From Calothrix sp. PCC 7507 (GTDB taxonomy: Bacteria; Cyanobacteriota; Cyanobacteriia; Cyanobacteriales; Nostocaceae): a stretch of DNA of 64,000 nt. Shown here in pieces: positions 1 to 9,626 of this stretch (positions within the stretch are counted from its first letter, which is position 1; the number at the start of each line of letters is the position of its first letter). The stretch lies in the NCBI RefSeq assembly GCF_000316575.1, contig NC_019682.1, positions 4,648,001 to 4,712,000 of the forward strand, in the 5' to 3' direction. Both the position numbers and the translations under genes were made by a program. The notes under the pieces were generated by a model. It searched no databases and had not been told where the DNA came from. It saw only the letters and a program-made list of their open reading frames with translations.

Positions 1-282
1 CTCGCACGTACCGGTGTTCCGGGTTTAGTTCTATGGTTGTTAGTTCAACTTAGTTGGGCTGGAGGCATACTGTTCAAATATTATCAATGTAGAGTCCAGA
101 AGCAATTAAAATGGGCGGGTATATTTCTGACCCTTCTCACTTATTGGGTAGCAGCTATGACTGTAACAACATTTGAGGTAGTGATTGAAGGACCAACAGG
201 TGGTATTTGGATATGGACAATGTATGGTGTAGGTCTAGCAGCAATGAAAATTTATCAGCGTTATCCTCAAATTTTATATTGA
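1..282 (+). CDS. C-terminal part of an O-antigen-ligase/polymerase-like membrane protein (partial)
   Basis: The frame is open from the first base of the window to the TGA at 280-282, so the gene begins upstream of the window and about 93 residues are visible. They start LARTGVPGLVLWLLVQLSWA and contain hydrophobic stretches at roughly residues 8-25, 40-58 and 68-85, separated by a short basic loop. An ARTG-type turn followed by LLVQLSWA resembles the last membrane helices of cyanobacterial O-antigen ligase (Wzy/WaaL-type) proteins, which join or polymerise surface polysaccharide units at the membrane. The family assignment rests on this tail only. A TTG at 37 could be read as a start, but the reading frame continues upstream of it, so it is almost certainly internal. 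Confidence 0.5.
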   Translation, partial: LARTGVPGLVLWLLVQLSWAGGILFKYYQCRVQKQLKWAGIFLTLLTYWVAAMTVTTFEVVIEGPTGGIWIWTMYGVGLAAMKIYQRYPQILY

Positions 283-489
283 ATAAAAACTATAGCAGTC
301 CGCTTTGATTTTTGAACTACAGGTAGGGGAGCCACTGCTCGACTAGAGTTTCCCGGCTTAAAGGAGCCAGCCTGGGCGGGTTTCCCGACTTGAGCGGACT
401 GGCGTCAAGTGGTGTTGGGCATTGCCCACCCTACAATTCTACAATTCTTCTTAACTAGTGGTCTGTCCCATTAATTTTGCTGATCTGCT

Positions 490-522
490 AGATTCCCGAC
501 TTCTTAAAGAAGTCGGGAATCT
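490..522. repeat. Perfect palindrome, possible terminator
   Basis: A 16-base arm (490-505, AGATTCCCGACTTCTT) is matched exactly by its reverse complement at 507-522 with one base between. It lies in the 275-base gap between the partial gene ending at 282 and the HLIP gene on the other strand, whose stop is at 558. It could act as a bidirectional terminator but has no T-run. The rest of the gap holds the common GGGCATTGCCCACC intergenic repeat near 415-432 and nothing that codes. Confidence 0.5.
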
Positions 523-557
523 GAACACCACAAACCTCTCAGAACTTATGAAATAGA

Positions 558-764
558 CTACTGATAGCGAATGAAATGGAGAACATCACGAACAACGCTA
601 TAGCCAGCTAAATCCCAAAGTAAGTAGGCAAGAAAGCCAATCATTGCGAAGCGACCGTTCCAAATTTCCGCTTGAGGAGTCCAGCCGAATAGGAAAGCAT
701 TACGGTCTAAATTGTTATATTCTGGAACAATTGGGGGTAAATCCTTAGAAGTGCGAGGTTGCAT
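558..764 (-). CDS. High-light-inducible chlorophyll a/b-binding-like protein (HLIP)
   Basis: This is a 68-residue single-helix thylakoid protein. Its core EIWNGRFAMIGFLAYLLWD carries the chlorophyll-binding signature of the CAB/ELIP/HLIP family, with E and N/R as pigment ligands at the start of the only membrane helix. The N-terminus reads MQPRTSKDLPPIVPEYN and the tail is short. HLIPs bind chlorophyll and carotenoid, protect nascent photosystem II and chlorophyll-synthesis complexes, and are usually induced by high light or nutrient stress. The length is typical. The gene stands alone and I see no operon partner. The exact paralogue (hliA/B/C/D) cannot be decided. Confidence 0.9.
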   Translation of the reverse strand: MQPRTSKDLPPIVPEYNNLDRNAFLFGWTPQAEIWNGRFAMIGFLAYLLWDLAGYSVVRDVLHFIRYQ

Positions 765-1187
765 TTTTTTGTCCTGAATAATTTGATTTGCTCCTTAAAT
801 TTAGCTATTCCTTAGCAAACTGATTTCCGCCTGTAGATACAAACTAAAAGCACTACTTGTGGACGGTAATCAGAAGCCTATTGATGCCAATAAATCCACC
901 TCCAGGGGGTGATAAACAATTCAAAATTCAAAATTGCAGATAGTTTATCGGGTGCTTTTAATTTGCATTTGCAGCAATTCTTCGGAAAATTATCGGAAAA
1001 TTATGCAGTTTCGTTGCCAAAGTTCTACCTAACGCTAGATGAGCGTATCAAACTTTAGAGAGATGCTTTAAGCGCCTAAATTCCACGATTCTGAGAGCAG
1101 TAAGAGGTAGGTATTGTCACAAATACAAAGTTGCTACTTGCTTAATTTTTAATTTCCTCACATTTAGGCTTATAGAAAGGAAATACC
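765..1187. other. Intergenic region between divergent genes
   Basis: About 420 bases separate the HLIP gene (minus) from the repeat membrane protein (plus), so promoters for both must lie here. I find no convincing -35/-10 pair. A short direct repeat of AATTCAAA lies at about 918-935. The plus gene has a good ribosome site (AGAAAGGAAAT) just before its ATG at 1188. Confidence 0.4.
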
Positions 1188-4100
1188 ATGTTTCAGAGTA
1201 TGGAAAATATGCTGGGGCTTGCACAGTTGCCAGTAGAGACATCAACACTTACACCAACGCAAGCATCAGCTCTCATTTCTGGGCCGCGTTTCTTTGTTGC
1301 TTTAATCTCAGGTGTGATTTTGGCGTTTGCTTTCCAATTAGTATTGACAAATCTCTCCTTTGCTGCTGGTATTTCTTACCTGGGGCGTTCATCTAACTCA
1401 GATGCAGAGACTGAGGAAGGGGGAAGTTTAGGCGGTACGATTCGCAAAATTGGTACAGCACTGGGGATGTGGACATTAGTCTCGGTGACAGTTGCTTTAT
1501 TAATTGCTTCTTTCCTCGCCGTCAAACTAAGCCTTGTGATTTTAGACCCAAGATTAGGAGCAATTTTGGGGTTGGTGATTTGGGGTGCATACTTCTTGTT
1601 GCTCGTGTGGTTTAGTTCTACGACTGTAGGGTCTTTAATTGGCTCAGTATTTCACAGCGCCACTTCTGGTTTTCAAGCAATTATGGGAACCGCTACCGCC
1701 GCACTAGGGGCAAAAGCTGTTAATAATCAAGTGGTAGCGACAGCTGAAGCCGCCGCCGCCGCTGTGCGTCGAGAATTCGGTAGTGTTATGGACCCAGTTA
1801 GTATTAAAGAGAACATAGAGGATTACATAGATAAGCTACGTCCCCCAGAGTTGGATATATCCAAGATTCGCGGTGACTTTGAAAAGTTACTCAACGATCC
1901 ACAATTTAAAGCCATCGCCAGCAGTCCAGAACTCCGCAACATCGATCGCCAGCGGTTTATCAATTTGGTGAGCGATCGCACCGACCTTTCTAAACGTGAT
2001 GTTAACCGCATCTCGGATACGCTGTATAAACTGTGGCAGCAAGTAGTGAGTGAGCAAGAACCTAGCCAAGACAAATTTGGTGAGTTAGTTAACTATTTGA
2101 AATCTCTACCACCAGGACAAGCTAAAACGGATGAACTCAACACCAAACTGGAGAGGTTAATCGCCGAAACACGCACCTCTAAGGACACTAACCAAAAGAT
2201 ACCAGGCCCAATTCAGCAAGGATTATCAGCGCTGACGGGGATTGTTTTGGGAAGGACGGATCTTTCGGATTTGGATGTGGAAAAAATTTGGCGATCGCTA
2301 TCTACAGCCAAAGATCAGGTGACTGAAAAAGCTGGTCAGATGGGGTTACTCACTTCATCACAACCCTATAGCCCAATTCGCGCCGATGTCGAAAACTACC
2401 TGCATAATACTTATGCTTGGCAATTGAGTCCAGAAAGAATTACCCAGGAATTTCGTGATGTCATCTACGATCCGGCGGCGAACCCTGGATTAGTGCGACG
2501 GGAATTAGAGGGACTGGAACGCAAAAATTTTGTCAATCTCCTCCAACAGCGGGGATTGCTGACTCAAGAACAAATCCAGCGAATTGCAGATCAGCTAGAA
2601 TCTGTCCGCCAAGAAGTGCTAGTGACAGTCATATCCATCGAAGAAAGGGAGATATTACAAGACTTACAACGGCGAGTAGAAAGTTATTTGCTCGTTAGTA
2701 GTAAAGCCGATTTGACTCCAGAAGGGATGGAGCGCAATTTCAAACCGTTGTTGTCCGATGCAGATGCTGATTATGAAATCCAATCCCGGCGACTCGCACA
2801 ATTTGACCGCCAGGAACTACGGAAGATTCTGTGGGAACGCAACGACATTCAGCCAGAAGAAATAGAAATAATTCTGGATGATTTAGAAAAACAACGCGAT
2901 CGCGTCTTGGTAGAATCTCAAGGGCTGGCAGAACAAGCAAAATATCAAGCAGAGTCCCTGTGGTTGAATGTCGAGTCATATCTGCGGAACACTGGGAAAG
3001 GGGAATTAAACCCTGATGCAATCCGTGCTGATCTCAAACGCCTGTTAGCAGATCCCCAAGGTGGCGCTATCGCAATTCGGGCGCGGTTGTCTCGCTTTGA
3101 CCGCGACACCTTAGTCAAGTTGTTGAGTCAGCGGGATGATGTGAGCGAATATCAAGCTAATCAAATTATCGATACTGTTGAGGAATCATGGCATGATATC
3201 CGCCATGCACCGCAAGCATTAGCACAGAAAGCTAAGGATCAATATGACTCTGTTACTACCAGCATCGCAGATTACCTGCGGGCAACAGGTAAAGCAGAAC
3301 TCAACCCTGAAGGTATTCAACGGGATTTAAACAGACTGTTTGAAAACCCGAAAGATGGAGCTGTGGCTCTGCGTCGTCGGTTGTCACACATAGACAGAGA
3401 CACCCTAGTGAAACTGCTGAGTCAACGTCAAGACTTGAGTGAACAGCAAGTCAACGAGATTATTGATTCCGTACAAACTTCAATTCGGAGCTTTGTCGGC
3501 GCTCCTCGTCGTCTAGCTACTAGAACCCAGCAAAGAATGGAAACCTTCAAGGGTTATCTGGAGGAGTATTTGCGGCAAACTGGTAAAGAAGAACTCAACC
3601 CTGAAGGTATTAAACGCGACCTACAACTGTTATTGCATGATCCGCGAGTGGGAGTAGAAAGTTTGAGCGATCGCCTTTCCCATTTTGACCGTTCGACAAT
3701 TATCGCTCTGCTGAAAATTCGAGAAGATATTTCTGATGAGGAAGCAGCACGAATTGCCGATAACATCGTTTCAGTACAGGAGCAATTTGTCGAACAAATA
3801 CGCAACATCCAACGCCAAATTCAAGACGCAGTTGAGGGAGTTTTTGCCCGCATCCGTAACTATCTCAATTCCTTAGATCGCCCAGAACTCAACTATGATG
3901 GCATTAAGCACGATGTCCGTCAGTTGTTTGCAGATCCTCAAGCGGGATTTGATGCATTGCGCGATCGCCTATCTTCCTTTGACCGCGATACCCTAGTAGC
4001 AGTCATCAGTTCCCGTGAGGATATCTCTGAGGAAGATGCCAACCGCATTATTGACCAAATTGAACGCGCCCGCAACACCGTATTGGAACGAGCAGAACGC

Positions 4101-4268
4101 CTACAACATGAAGCGCAACGCCGTCTAGAACAGATGAAGCACCAGGCACAGCGTCAAGCAGAAGAAACCCGTAAAGCCGCAGCTACAGCCGCTTGGTGGT
4201 TGTTTGCGACAGCCGTTGTCTCGGCAATTTTCTCAGCCTTAGGTGGAGCAAGTGCTGTGATTGTGTAG
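1188..4268 (+). CDS. Large membrane-anchored protein with about seven 98-residue helical repeats
   Basis: This 1026-residue protein has no assignment I can name. The N-terminal 160 residues hold about three membrane helices (roughly 33-58, 92-115, 120-142), followed by an alanine-rich linker. Residues about 200-1000 are built of a repeated unit with the pattern YLR.TGK.ELNPEGI.RDL..LL.DP..G...LR.RLS.FDRDTLV.LLS.R.DISE..AN.IID. The LN(P/Y) anchor sits at residues 607, 705, 803 and 901, exactly 98 apart, with more diverged copies anchored near 510, 413 and 222. The region just before the C-terminus is a charged coiled coil (QHEAQRRLEQMKHQAQRQ), and a last hydrophobic segment covers about 1000-1026. 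Membrane segments at both ends suggest a rod-like scaffold anchored at both termini. Similar cyanobacterial proteins are, as far as I recall, annotated only as hypothetical. The start is supported by an AAAGGAAAT ribosome site. Confidence 0.85.
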   Translation: MFQSMENMLGLAQLPVETSTLTPTQASALISGPRFFVALISGVILAFAFQLVLTNLSFAAGISYLGRSSNSDAETEEGGSLGGTIRKIGTALGMWTLVSVTVALLIASFLAVKLSLVILDPRLGAILGLVIWGAYFLLLVWFSSTTVGSLIGSVFHSATSGFQAIMGTATAALGAKAVNNQVVATAEAAAAAVRREFGSVMDPVSIKENIEDYIDKLRPPELDISKIRGDFEKLLNDPQFKAIASSPELRNIDRQRFINLVSDRTDLSKRDVNRISDTLYKLWQQVVSEQEPSQDKFGELVNYLKSLPPGQAKTDELNTKLERLIAETRTSKDTNQKIPGPIQQGLSALTGIVLGRTDLSDLDVEKIWRSLSTAKDQVTEKAGQMGLLTSSQPYSPIRADVENYLHNTYAWQLSPERITQEFRDVIYDPAANPGLVRRELEGLERKNFVNLLQQRGLLTQEQIQRIADQLESVRQEVLVTVISIEEREILQDLQRRVESYLLVSSKADLTPEGMERNFKPLLSDADADYEIQSRRLAQFDRQELRKILWERNDIQPEEIEIILDDLEKQRDRVLVESQGLAEQAKYQAESLWLNVESYLRNTGKGELNPDAIRADLKRLLADPQGGAIAIRARLSRFDRDTLVKLLSQRDDVSEYQANQIIDTVEESWHDIRHAPQALAQKAKDQYDSVTTSIADYLRATGKAELNPEGIQRDLNRLFENPKDGAVALRRRLSHIDRDTLVKLLSQRQDLSEQQVNEIIDSVQTSIRSFVGAPRRLATRTQQRMETFKGYLEEYLRQTGKEELNPEGIKRDLQLLLHDPRVGVESLSDRLSHFDRSTIIALLKIREDISDEEAARIADNIVSVQEQFVEQIRNIQRQIQDAVEGVFARIRNYLNSLDRPELNYDGIKHDVRQLFADPQAGFDALRDRLSSFDRDTLVAVISSREDISEEDANRIIDQIERARNTVLERAERLQHEAQRRLEQMKHQAQRQAEETRKAAATAAWWLFATAVVSAIFSALGGASAVIV

Positions 4269-4299
4269 CTTGACCTTACTCAGTTCTGAGTTCTGAGGA

Positions 4300-4340
4300 A
4301 ACCCAGGGCGGGGAAACCCAGGGCGGGGAAACCCCGCCCC
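4300..4340. terminator. GC-rich hairpin between convergent genes
   Basis: Two direct copies of AACCCAGGGCGGGGA are followed by ACCCCGCCCC, which folds with the second copy into a GGGCGGGG/CCCCGCCC hairpin (4321-4340). It lies between two convergent genes with stops at 4268 and 4370, so a shared termination role is plausible. No T-run follows, and the same sequence type occurs widely as a Nostoc intergenic repeat. Confidence 0.4.
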
Positions 4341-4369
4341 TACAATTTATCCTATATATCTGTTGAATT

Positions 4370-5473
4370 TTAACTAAAAGTTCCTGCCGTCTCACTCACA
4401 ACTTTTACAGATTCCGGCTCAATTGTATTTATCTGAATAAATTCACCTGCCCGCCAACTATCTGCTATATCCTTAATAAAACTGGCAAGAGGAATGGCAA
4501 TTAATAAACCTAAAACTCCTCCCAATTTAGCTCCTATCAATAAAGAAACTACTACCCACACAGGATTTAAGCCAGTCAAATTACCCAAAATGCGGGGTGC
4601 GACAAAATTAGCATTCACTTGGTCAATTGCTACAGCTACACCTAAAACCTCGACCCCTAACCAAAAGTTTTGCAACGCCACTAAAGAACTGACTATGGCG
4701 ATACCTATTCCTGTACCAAAAGGGAAAAGAGAAAACAAGCCAATCCCGATGCCAAAAAGTAGTGCCAAAGGAACTTGCAGCGCAAAAAATGCTAGCGTAA
4801 TTGTCAATCCCAACACAGCCCCCAACGTTGCCTGACCGATAAAGTAATTGTGGAAATCCTCCCGCAGTATTTGCCGTACTTTGGAAGCAATGTGTGCAGG
4901 AAACCACTGAAAAACGCCGTTCCACAGACGTTCGCCATTCAATACCATGTAGACAGTCAACACTACAGCCAGTAAGACGTTGACGACAATACCGATGGTA
5001 TCAACTGCAAAAGTCAGGATTTTACCAGTGAAAGACTGAATTTGACTAGATAATCGGTCTAAAATTTGGGTAACTAAACCACTTAAATTAATGGGAAGTT
5101 CCTGTTGATTTAAAGCCCAATCTTGAAAAGCTTGTAATTGTTGAGTGCCAGAATCTATCCAACTAGGTAAGATGTTAGCCAGTTCGTTAAGTTGTTCGAT
5201 AATCAGCGGCACTAAGATAATACCTAATGCCACTAATGTCACCACAGCTAACAGCAACACTCCCCCAATAGCCAAATTGCGATTTACTCCACGTTCCTGG
5301 AGAAACTGGATGGGATAGTTCAACACAAAAGCCAGAATCACGGCGGCTGTGAAAATACTGACTAGAGGTTGAAAATACTGTATTACCTGGATTAATAGCC
5401 AACCGTTAAGAATGGCGATGGGAAATGCCAGTCCGAGACTTAACCATTTTGGCAGTTTGTTTGCTGATTGCAT
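4370..5473 (-). CDS. AI-2E family transporter (PerM/TqsA-like permease)
   Basis: This is a 367-residue inner-membrane protein with about eight hydrophobic helices. It shows the family layout: two helices at the N-terminus, the NYPIQFLQERG loop after the second pair, a soluble central segment (ANILPSWIDSGTQQLQAFQDW) and a C-terminal half with LFPFGTGIGI and a glycine-rich GAKLGGVLGLLIAIPLASFIK end. Members include PerM, the E. coli AI-2 exporter TqsA and sodium/proton antiporters, so the substrate is open. I placed the start at the ATG at 5473 because GGAG lies 9 bases upstream. The frame extends to an ATG at 5530 that has no ribosome site. The gene is monocistronic. Confidence 0.9.
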   Translation of the reverse strand: MQSANKLPKWLSLGLAFPIAILNGWLLIQVIQYFQPLVSIFTAAVILAFVLNYPIQFLQERGVNRNLAIGGVLLLAVVTLVALGIILVPLIIEQLNELANILPSWIDSGTQQLQAFQDWALNQQELPINLSGLVTQILDRLSSQIQSFTGKILTFAVDTIGIVVNVLLAVVLTVYMVLNGERLWNGVFQWFPAHIASKVRQILREDFHNYFIGQATLGAVLGLTITLAFFALQVPLALLFGIGIGLFSLFPFGTGIGIAIVSSLVALQNFWLGVEVLGVAVAIDQVNANFVAPRILGNLTGLNPVWVVVSLLIGAKLGGVLGLLIAIPLASFIKDIADSWRAGEFIQINTIEPESVKVVSETAGTFS

Positions 5474-5679
5474 GAGTAGCGGCTCCACGCGATATCTAAC
5501 CTTATTTTGACCCCTGGATGCTGGAATCATGCAAAAGCATATCGCTATCTGGAATAATTAGGACTTACGCATTGACAGGAAAAACTAAATATGGGAAGAG
5601 GCAGAGCGACAGGCAATCAGACAGACTAAAGGGATGTCTCTCTCGGTGATGAAGCAAATCTTAACCATTAAAACCCAGA

Positions 5680-7158
5680 CTAAGACTTTGGAATCCACAC
5701 AGAAACGGAACCAGCACTGCATCGAAAATCAGCCCAGCCCTCATCATTCGTTGTGATGGGTTCGCTGAAATGCTCAGTGATATCAATGTAAGTGCTGTTG
5801 GGTTGCCCAACTTCCATCCACTTAGTCCCTTCTCCTCCATTACTCAGAACAACAGCCATACCGCCAGGATGTTCTTCATCTCCTTTGCGTGTCCAGCCGA
5901 TTGTATTAGCGTGGTCGAAGTAATCGTATTGGTCACCATAGGCATAGGTCTGACGAGCGTGCAAAAATTTATCAATTATCCATTGATGACTATCGAGCCA
6001 AATCTCGTACTCATTGCCATCTGGACCTTTATCCTTATAATGAGCACCATAGTAATCGGCATAGAAGATACAGGGATAACCTTCAGCCCGGAGTAGAATC
6101 AACGCATAAGCCAAGGGTTTAAACCAGCCTTCCACTACAGACTCTAACGACTGCAAGGGTTGAGAATCGTGATTGTCTACTAAGGTGACGGCTAAAGTAG
6201 GTTGCTGTTGCACCAAGGTGTTATCAAATATCTGCCGCATATCGTAGTCATTGCCTTGTTTGCTGGCAGCACTAAAGTTATAGTGCAATGGCGCATCAAA
6301 CAACAGCACATCGCCACCGGTGATGCTAATGAAATGGTGCAGCGCTTCAACTTCATAAGACCAATACTCACCAACAGCAAAAAGATCGCGACCTGCCTTT
6401 TGGCGACAGTGTTGCAGCCATTCTGGGAAAAAGCCAGCTCTGACGTGTTTAACGGCATCAAAACGAAAGCCATCTACATCAGTGGTTTCTACAAACCACT
6501 CACCCCAGCGATTCAACTCCTCACGCACTTCTGGACTCTCCATATCCAGATCGCATCCCATAAGATAGTCGAAAGCGCCTTTTTCTAGGTCAACGTTGTC
6601 GTCAAATTTTTTATCTTTGAACAGATAAACTGCATTTTCACCTTCGTTGTAAACGTTGTAATCAACTGCGTCGAAGTGCCACCAGTGCCATTCCATATTG
6701 GAGTATTTGCCCTGGCGACCTGGAAAGGTAAAGTGAGTCCATACTTTAATCGTTTGCATCTCACCGATGGGCTGGTTGCGATCGTCTGGATTATAAGGCG
6801 TTGCTTCTACTTCTTCGGGTTCGTCTGCACCTAACTTGTGGTTGAGGACAATATCAGCATACACTCGAATACCAGCAGCTTTTGCCGCCTTGACAGCCGC
6901 GATATACTCGTCTTTTGTGCCGTACTTTGTCCTAACCGAGCCTTTCTGATCAAACTCGCCTAGATCGTACATATCGTAGACCCCGTAGCCAACATCGTAG
7001 CCACCTGCCGTTCCTTTGTAAGCTGGGGGTAACCAAACAGATGTAACACCTGCATCAGCTAACTCTTTGACTTTCTCTTTAAACTCATTCCAAAGATTGC
7101 CATCTGGAGGGATATACCAATGGAAGTACTGCATCATTACACCATTCAGCTGAGCCAT
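5680..7158 (-). CDS. Cytoplasmic alpha-amylase, GH13 family
   Basis: This 492-residue enzyme is predicted to hydrolyse alpha-1,4-glucans. It begins MAQLNGVMMQYFHWYIPPDG, the hallmark of the bacterial liquefying/cytoplasmic amylase group (AmyS and E. coli AmyA type). The GH13 motifs are present: DIVLNHK (region I), GFRFDAVKH with nucleophile Asp234, VGEYW with acid/base Glu264, and VDNHDSQ with Asp331 as transition-state stabiliser. There is no signal peptide, so it should act on internal glycogen or maltodextrins. I chose the ATG at 7158 because AGAGGG precedes it. An in-frame extension to 7206 adds 16 residues unlike the family. It stands alone on the minus strand. Confidence 0.95.
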   Translation of the reverse strand: MAQLNGVMMQYFHWYIPPDGNLWNEFKEKVKELADAGVTSVWLPPAYKGTAGGYDVGYGVYDMYDLGEFDQKGSVRTKYGTKDEYIAAVKAAKAAGIRVYADIVLNHKLGADEPEEVEATPYNPDDRNQPIGEMQTIKVWTHFTFPGRQGKYSNMEWHWWHFDAVDYNVYNEGENAVYLFKDKKFDDNVDLEKGAFDYLMGCDLDMESPEVREELNRWGEWFVETTDVDGFRFDAVKHVRAGFFPEWLQHCRQKAGRDLFAVGEYWSYEVEALHHFISITGGDVLLFDAPLHYNFSAASKQGNDYDMRQIFDNTLVQQQPTLAVTLVDNHDSQPLQSLESVVEGWFKPLAYALILLRAEGYPCIFYADYYGAHYKDKGPDGNEYEIWLDSHQWIIDKFLHARQTYAYGDQYDYFDHANTIGWTRKGDEEHPGGMAVVLSNGGEGTKWMEVGQPNSTYIDITEHFSEPITTNDEGWADFRCSAGSVSVWIPKS

Positions 7159-7275
7159 GTGTATCCCTCTGGTAAAATTTTCGATGAATTGTGATTTCCA
7201 ACACAAGGAGTGTACATTAAGTTTTATTTTTTGTCTCTGAATAGAAATAAAAGTCTACTAAAAACTGAGATCAAC

Positions 7276-7896
7276 TCATTTGTCTTCTTCTGTGGATGAC
7301 AGCTCTTCAGCTAGGTTTTTCTGGAGTGCTTCCAATACCGCGATTGGGTCAGCAGCTTCCTGCATTAATTCAGCTTCAAAATCATGCCGATTGATCACAT
7401 TAGGTAAATCAGTACGAAGTTCTTCTAATAGAGCAATAATCTTGGCAATTTTTTGCTCGGAGAGCAGGTTCAGCTGTAGCATTAGTTGCGCCCGTTGTTC
7501 AGCAAAGTTTTCTTGTCGAGTTTGTCGTACTAGTACTGCGGTTGAAATCACCAATGCAGCTGCGTCTAAGCCTTGATCTGACCAGCTAAACAAAGGCAGG
7601 TTAAATGGCAAAAAGCGATTAAAAAAACTGCCAAAAATCCAGATAGCTAGTATGATTAGCAAACCATACAGAGATGTTGATCGCCCAAAGAATGTAGCGA
7701 TCGCTTCTAATATCCGCTGGTGGGCGGGAATATCTCGAACTTCCTGGGTATGAAGTGAACTAATCGCTTCAATATTTTTGGCGATCGAGTCTGGTAATGG
7801 AGCGGTGATAACTTGATTTCGAGGAGCTTTCTCTTTGAGTTTGTTAGCACCTGAACTGAAGTATTTGTTGGCCGTGTCGTCTGCGTTGTGCCTCAT
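7276..7896 (-). CDS. DUF1003 family membrane protein
   Basis: This 206-residue protein has two membrane helices (about residues 73-92 and 103-122) after a basic, probably cytoplasmic N-terminus. After them comes the Q..RQENFAEQRAQLMLQLNLLSEQKI segment, typical of DUF1003, in which a conserved N/QR..E..RA element is followed by a helical coiled-coil tail with LLEELRTDL. The biochemical role of DUF1003 proteins is not established. The gene is monocistronic, downstream of no obvious partner. The start ATG at 7896 follows a weak AGGAGT-like sequence. Confidence 0.75.
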   Translation of the reverse strand: MRHNADDTANKYFSSGANKLKEKAPRNQVITAPLPDSIAKNIEAISSLHTQEVRDIPAHQRILEAIATFFGRSTSLYGLLIILAIWIFGSFFNRFLPFNLPLFSWSDQGLDAAALVISTAVLVRQTRQENFAEQRAQLMLQLNLLSEQKIAKIIALLEELRTDLPNVINRHDFEAELMQEAADPIAVLEALQKNLAEELSSTEEDK

Positions 7897-8194
7897 GCAA
7901 CAACTCCTGAATCTAGATATTAATCGATTATTGCTTATCTGATGATGCTATCGGCAAATGGAGATAGTGAGGCTGATGTACAGTGACTTTTTATTTGTCG
8001 CTGTGCCTTCTTAATGTCATTGAGGGTGTGAAGCCTGAAGTCTCTGGCGTTCCGCTGAGAAGCAGCACAGGGAACTGACAGGCTATATCAACATACATTG
8101 CTGCCAGTCTAAAGTGGGTAAGGCGTAGCTTGATGACAAGAATTTGTTTCAATGTCATTTAATTTGTCACTGTACATCTGCACAAGGTGCTTTT

Positions 8195-9607
8195 TCACTG
8201 ATTTGCAGCTTGAGTACTCACCGTTAATACCTGCGGTGGTGTTGCATCTGGCGGATAAATCAAGTCTACCTCTACTAAAGAGCGATCGCCTGGTTTGATA
8301 TTTAATCGCACCAACGGTTCCCCAATTTGACCTCTTGTCTGCGCTAAATGGATGAATTTAGTTTGTGACTCACCTTGTTCATTTTTGTAACGTACCCGCA
8401 CTGTACCCCGAAAATATACTTGACGCGCTGGTGTACTGAAAAAGCGTAGCCCTGGTTTTATTAACTGATCTTCCTTCAATGGTGTCTGGATTGATACACT
8501 GACGGTTTGAGAACTTTGGGTATTGTTATATAACGGCAACTTCAAACTATATTGAATTCCATAGTTGCCGTGAGCGCGATAGGCGGTGTCAGGATAGCGC
8601 CTTAGTATAGTTGCACTCTGAATTTGTCCAGTCCCCAGAGTACCACCATCCAAGGTGCTTAAACCGTAGGAAAATACTTGACCTGGTTGGGGAATAGTTA
8701 AATATTTCGCTTTGGGACTATCTACTAATAAAGCGCGCCACTGGGAACCCTTCGCCACCCCAGCGACACGCCCATAAATTCTCGGCTTACCAGTTTCTGC
8801 TAAGGGAGTGGGCGTTTTATCTCGTGGCCCAGCTAAATCACCATTATCCAGTAAATTCTGCCATTCTTCTAAAGAGGGCGTTCCCGCTTCGGGTTGCCGC
8901 AGGTATCGCTCACTGCCATCAGCATTGATTTTTGCAAACATCGCCAGGCTAGCTGCATAGACTTTACCACTACTCCGTAATCTTAATAAAGTAGACCGAC
9001 CATTCAGGGGTGGAGTTAATTCCCTCACAGGAATTGGTAAATTTAGTAACATCTGACTCTGCCCTGGTGGTATGACAATTTGGTTCGGGAAAATTGCTTG
9101 ACGCTGTCCTCTTAAGATATCACTAGTGACGCGATCGCCAGGACCTGCAAACACCTTACCGGAATTATTTTCAGTCAAAGATGGCAACTTAATAAACGGT
9201 GCATCTGGTTGACTTAAATAACTCGCCCCCTGCAAAACATTTATTGTTACAGGTTGGGAAGTTGGGTTATGTAGAATTATCCCTAGATAAAGTGATTTTA
9301 AATCCTCTGGTGGTTCAGCCCTGGCAATATGATGGGCGAAAATATCAAACCGCCCTTGAAAAGCAAAATTCAAATGCGCGCCGGGAAATTTTTTTCCAGC
9401 TGATGGAAAAGTTGAAAGTAAAATTCCTTCCTTTAAAACTACTTCTGGACTATTGCTGTTAAAAACGGGTATTGTATCTAACCGTCCCGGCAAAGGACGC
9501 ACCACTTGCGGTTGTACTACTTCTTCCGGTGGTGGCGTGGGAGGAGTCGATTGTGCGAGGAAAAAACTGAGTAATAATGGCAACATAGAACTGGCTATTT
9601 TGTTCAC
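8195..9607 (-). CDS. DUF3370 family secreted protein
   Basis: This 470-residue exported protein starts MNKIASSMLPLLLSFFLAQ, a clear signal peptide, followed by a proline-rich linker (STPPTPPPEEVVQPQVVRPL). The rest is a beta-rich, low-cysteine body with PGRLDTIPVFNSNSP and LHNPTSQPVTINVLQGASYL, features of the cyanobacterial DUF3370 family, whose function is unknown. It is probably periplasmic or associated with the outer membrane. It lies 19 bases downstream of the pyroglutamyl-peptidase-like gene on the same strand, so the two are likely co-transcribed. The gene is complete, with its stop near 8195. Confidence 0.85.
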   Translation of the reverse strand: MNKIASSMLPLLLSFFLAQSTPPTPPPEEVVQPQVVRPLPGRLDTIPVFNSNSPEVVLKEGILLSTFPSAGKKFPGAHLNFAFQGRFDIFAHHIARAEPPEDLKSLYLGIILHNPTSQPVTINVLQGASYLSQPDAPFIKLPSLTENNSGKVFAGPGDRVTSDILRGQRQAIFPNQIVIPPGQSQMLLNLPIPVRELTPPLNGRSTLLRLRSSGKVYAASLAMFAKINADGSERYLRQPEAGTPSLEEWQNLLDNGDLAGPRDKTPTPLAETGKPRIYGRVAGVAKGSQWRALLVDSPKAKYLTIPQPGQVFSYGLSTLDGGTLGTGQIQSATILRRYPDTAYRAHGNYGIQYSLKLPLYNNTQSSQTVSVSIQTPLKEDQLIKPGLRFFSTPARQVYFRGTVRVRYKNEQGESQTKFIHLAQTRGQIGEPLVRLNIKPGDRSLVEVDLIYPPDATPPQVLTVSTQAANQ

Positions 9608-9626
9608 CTAAGAGACGCCGAGCAAT

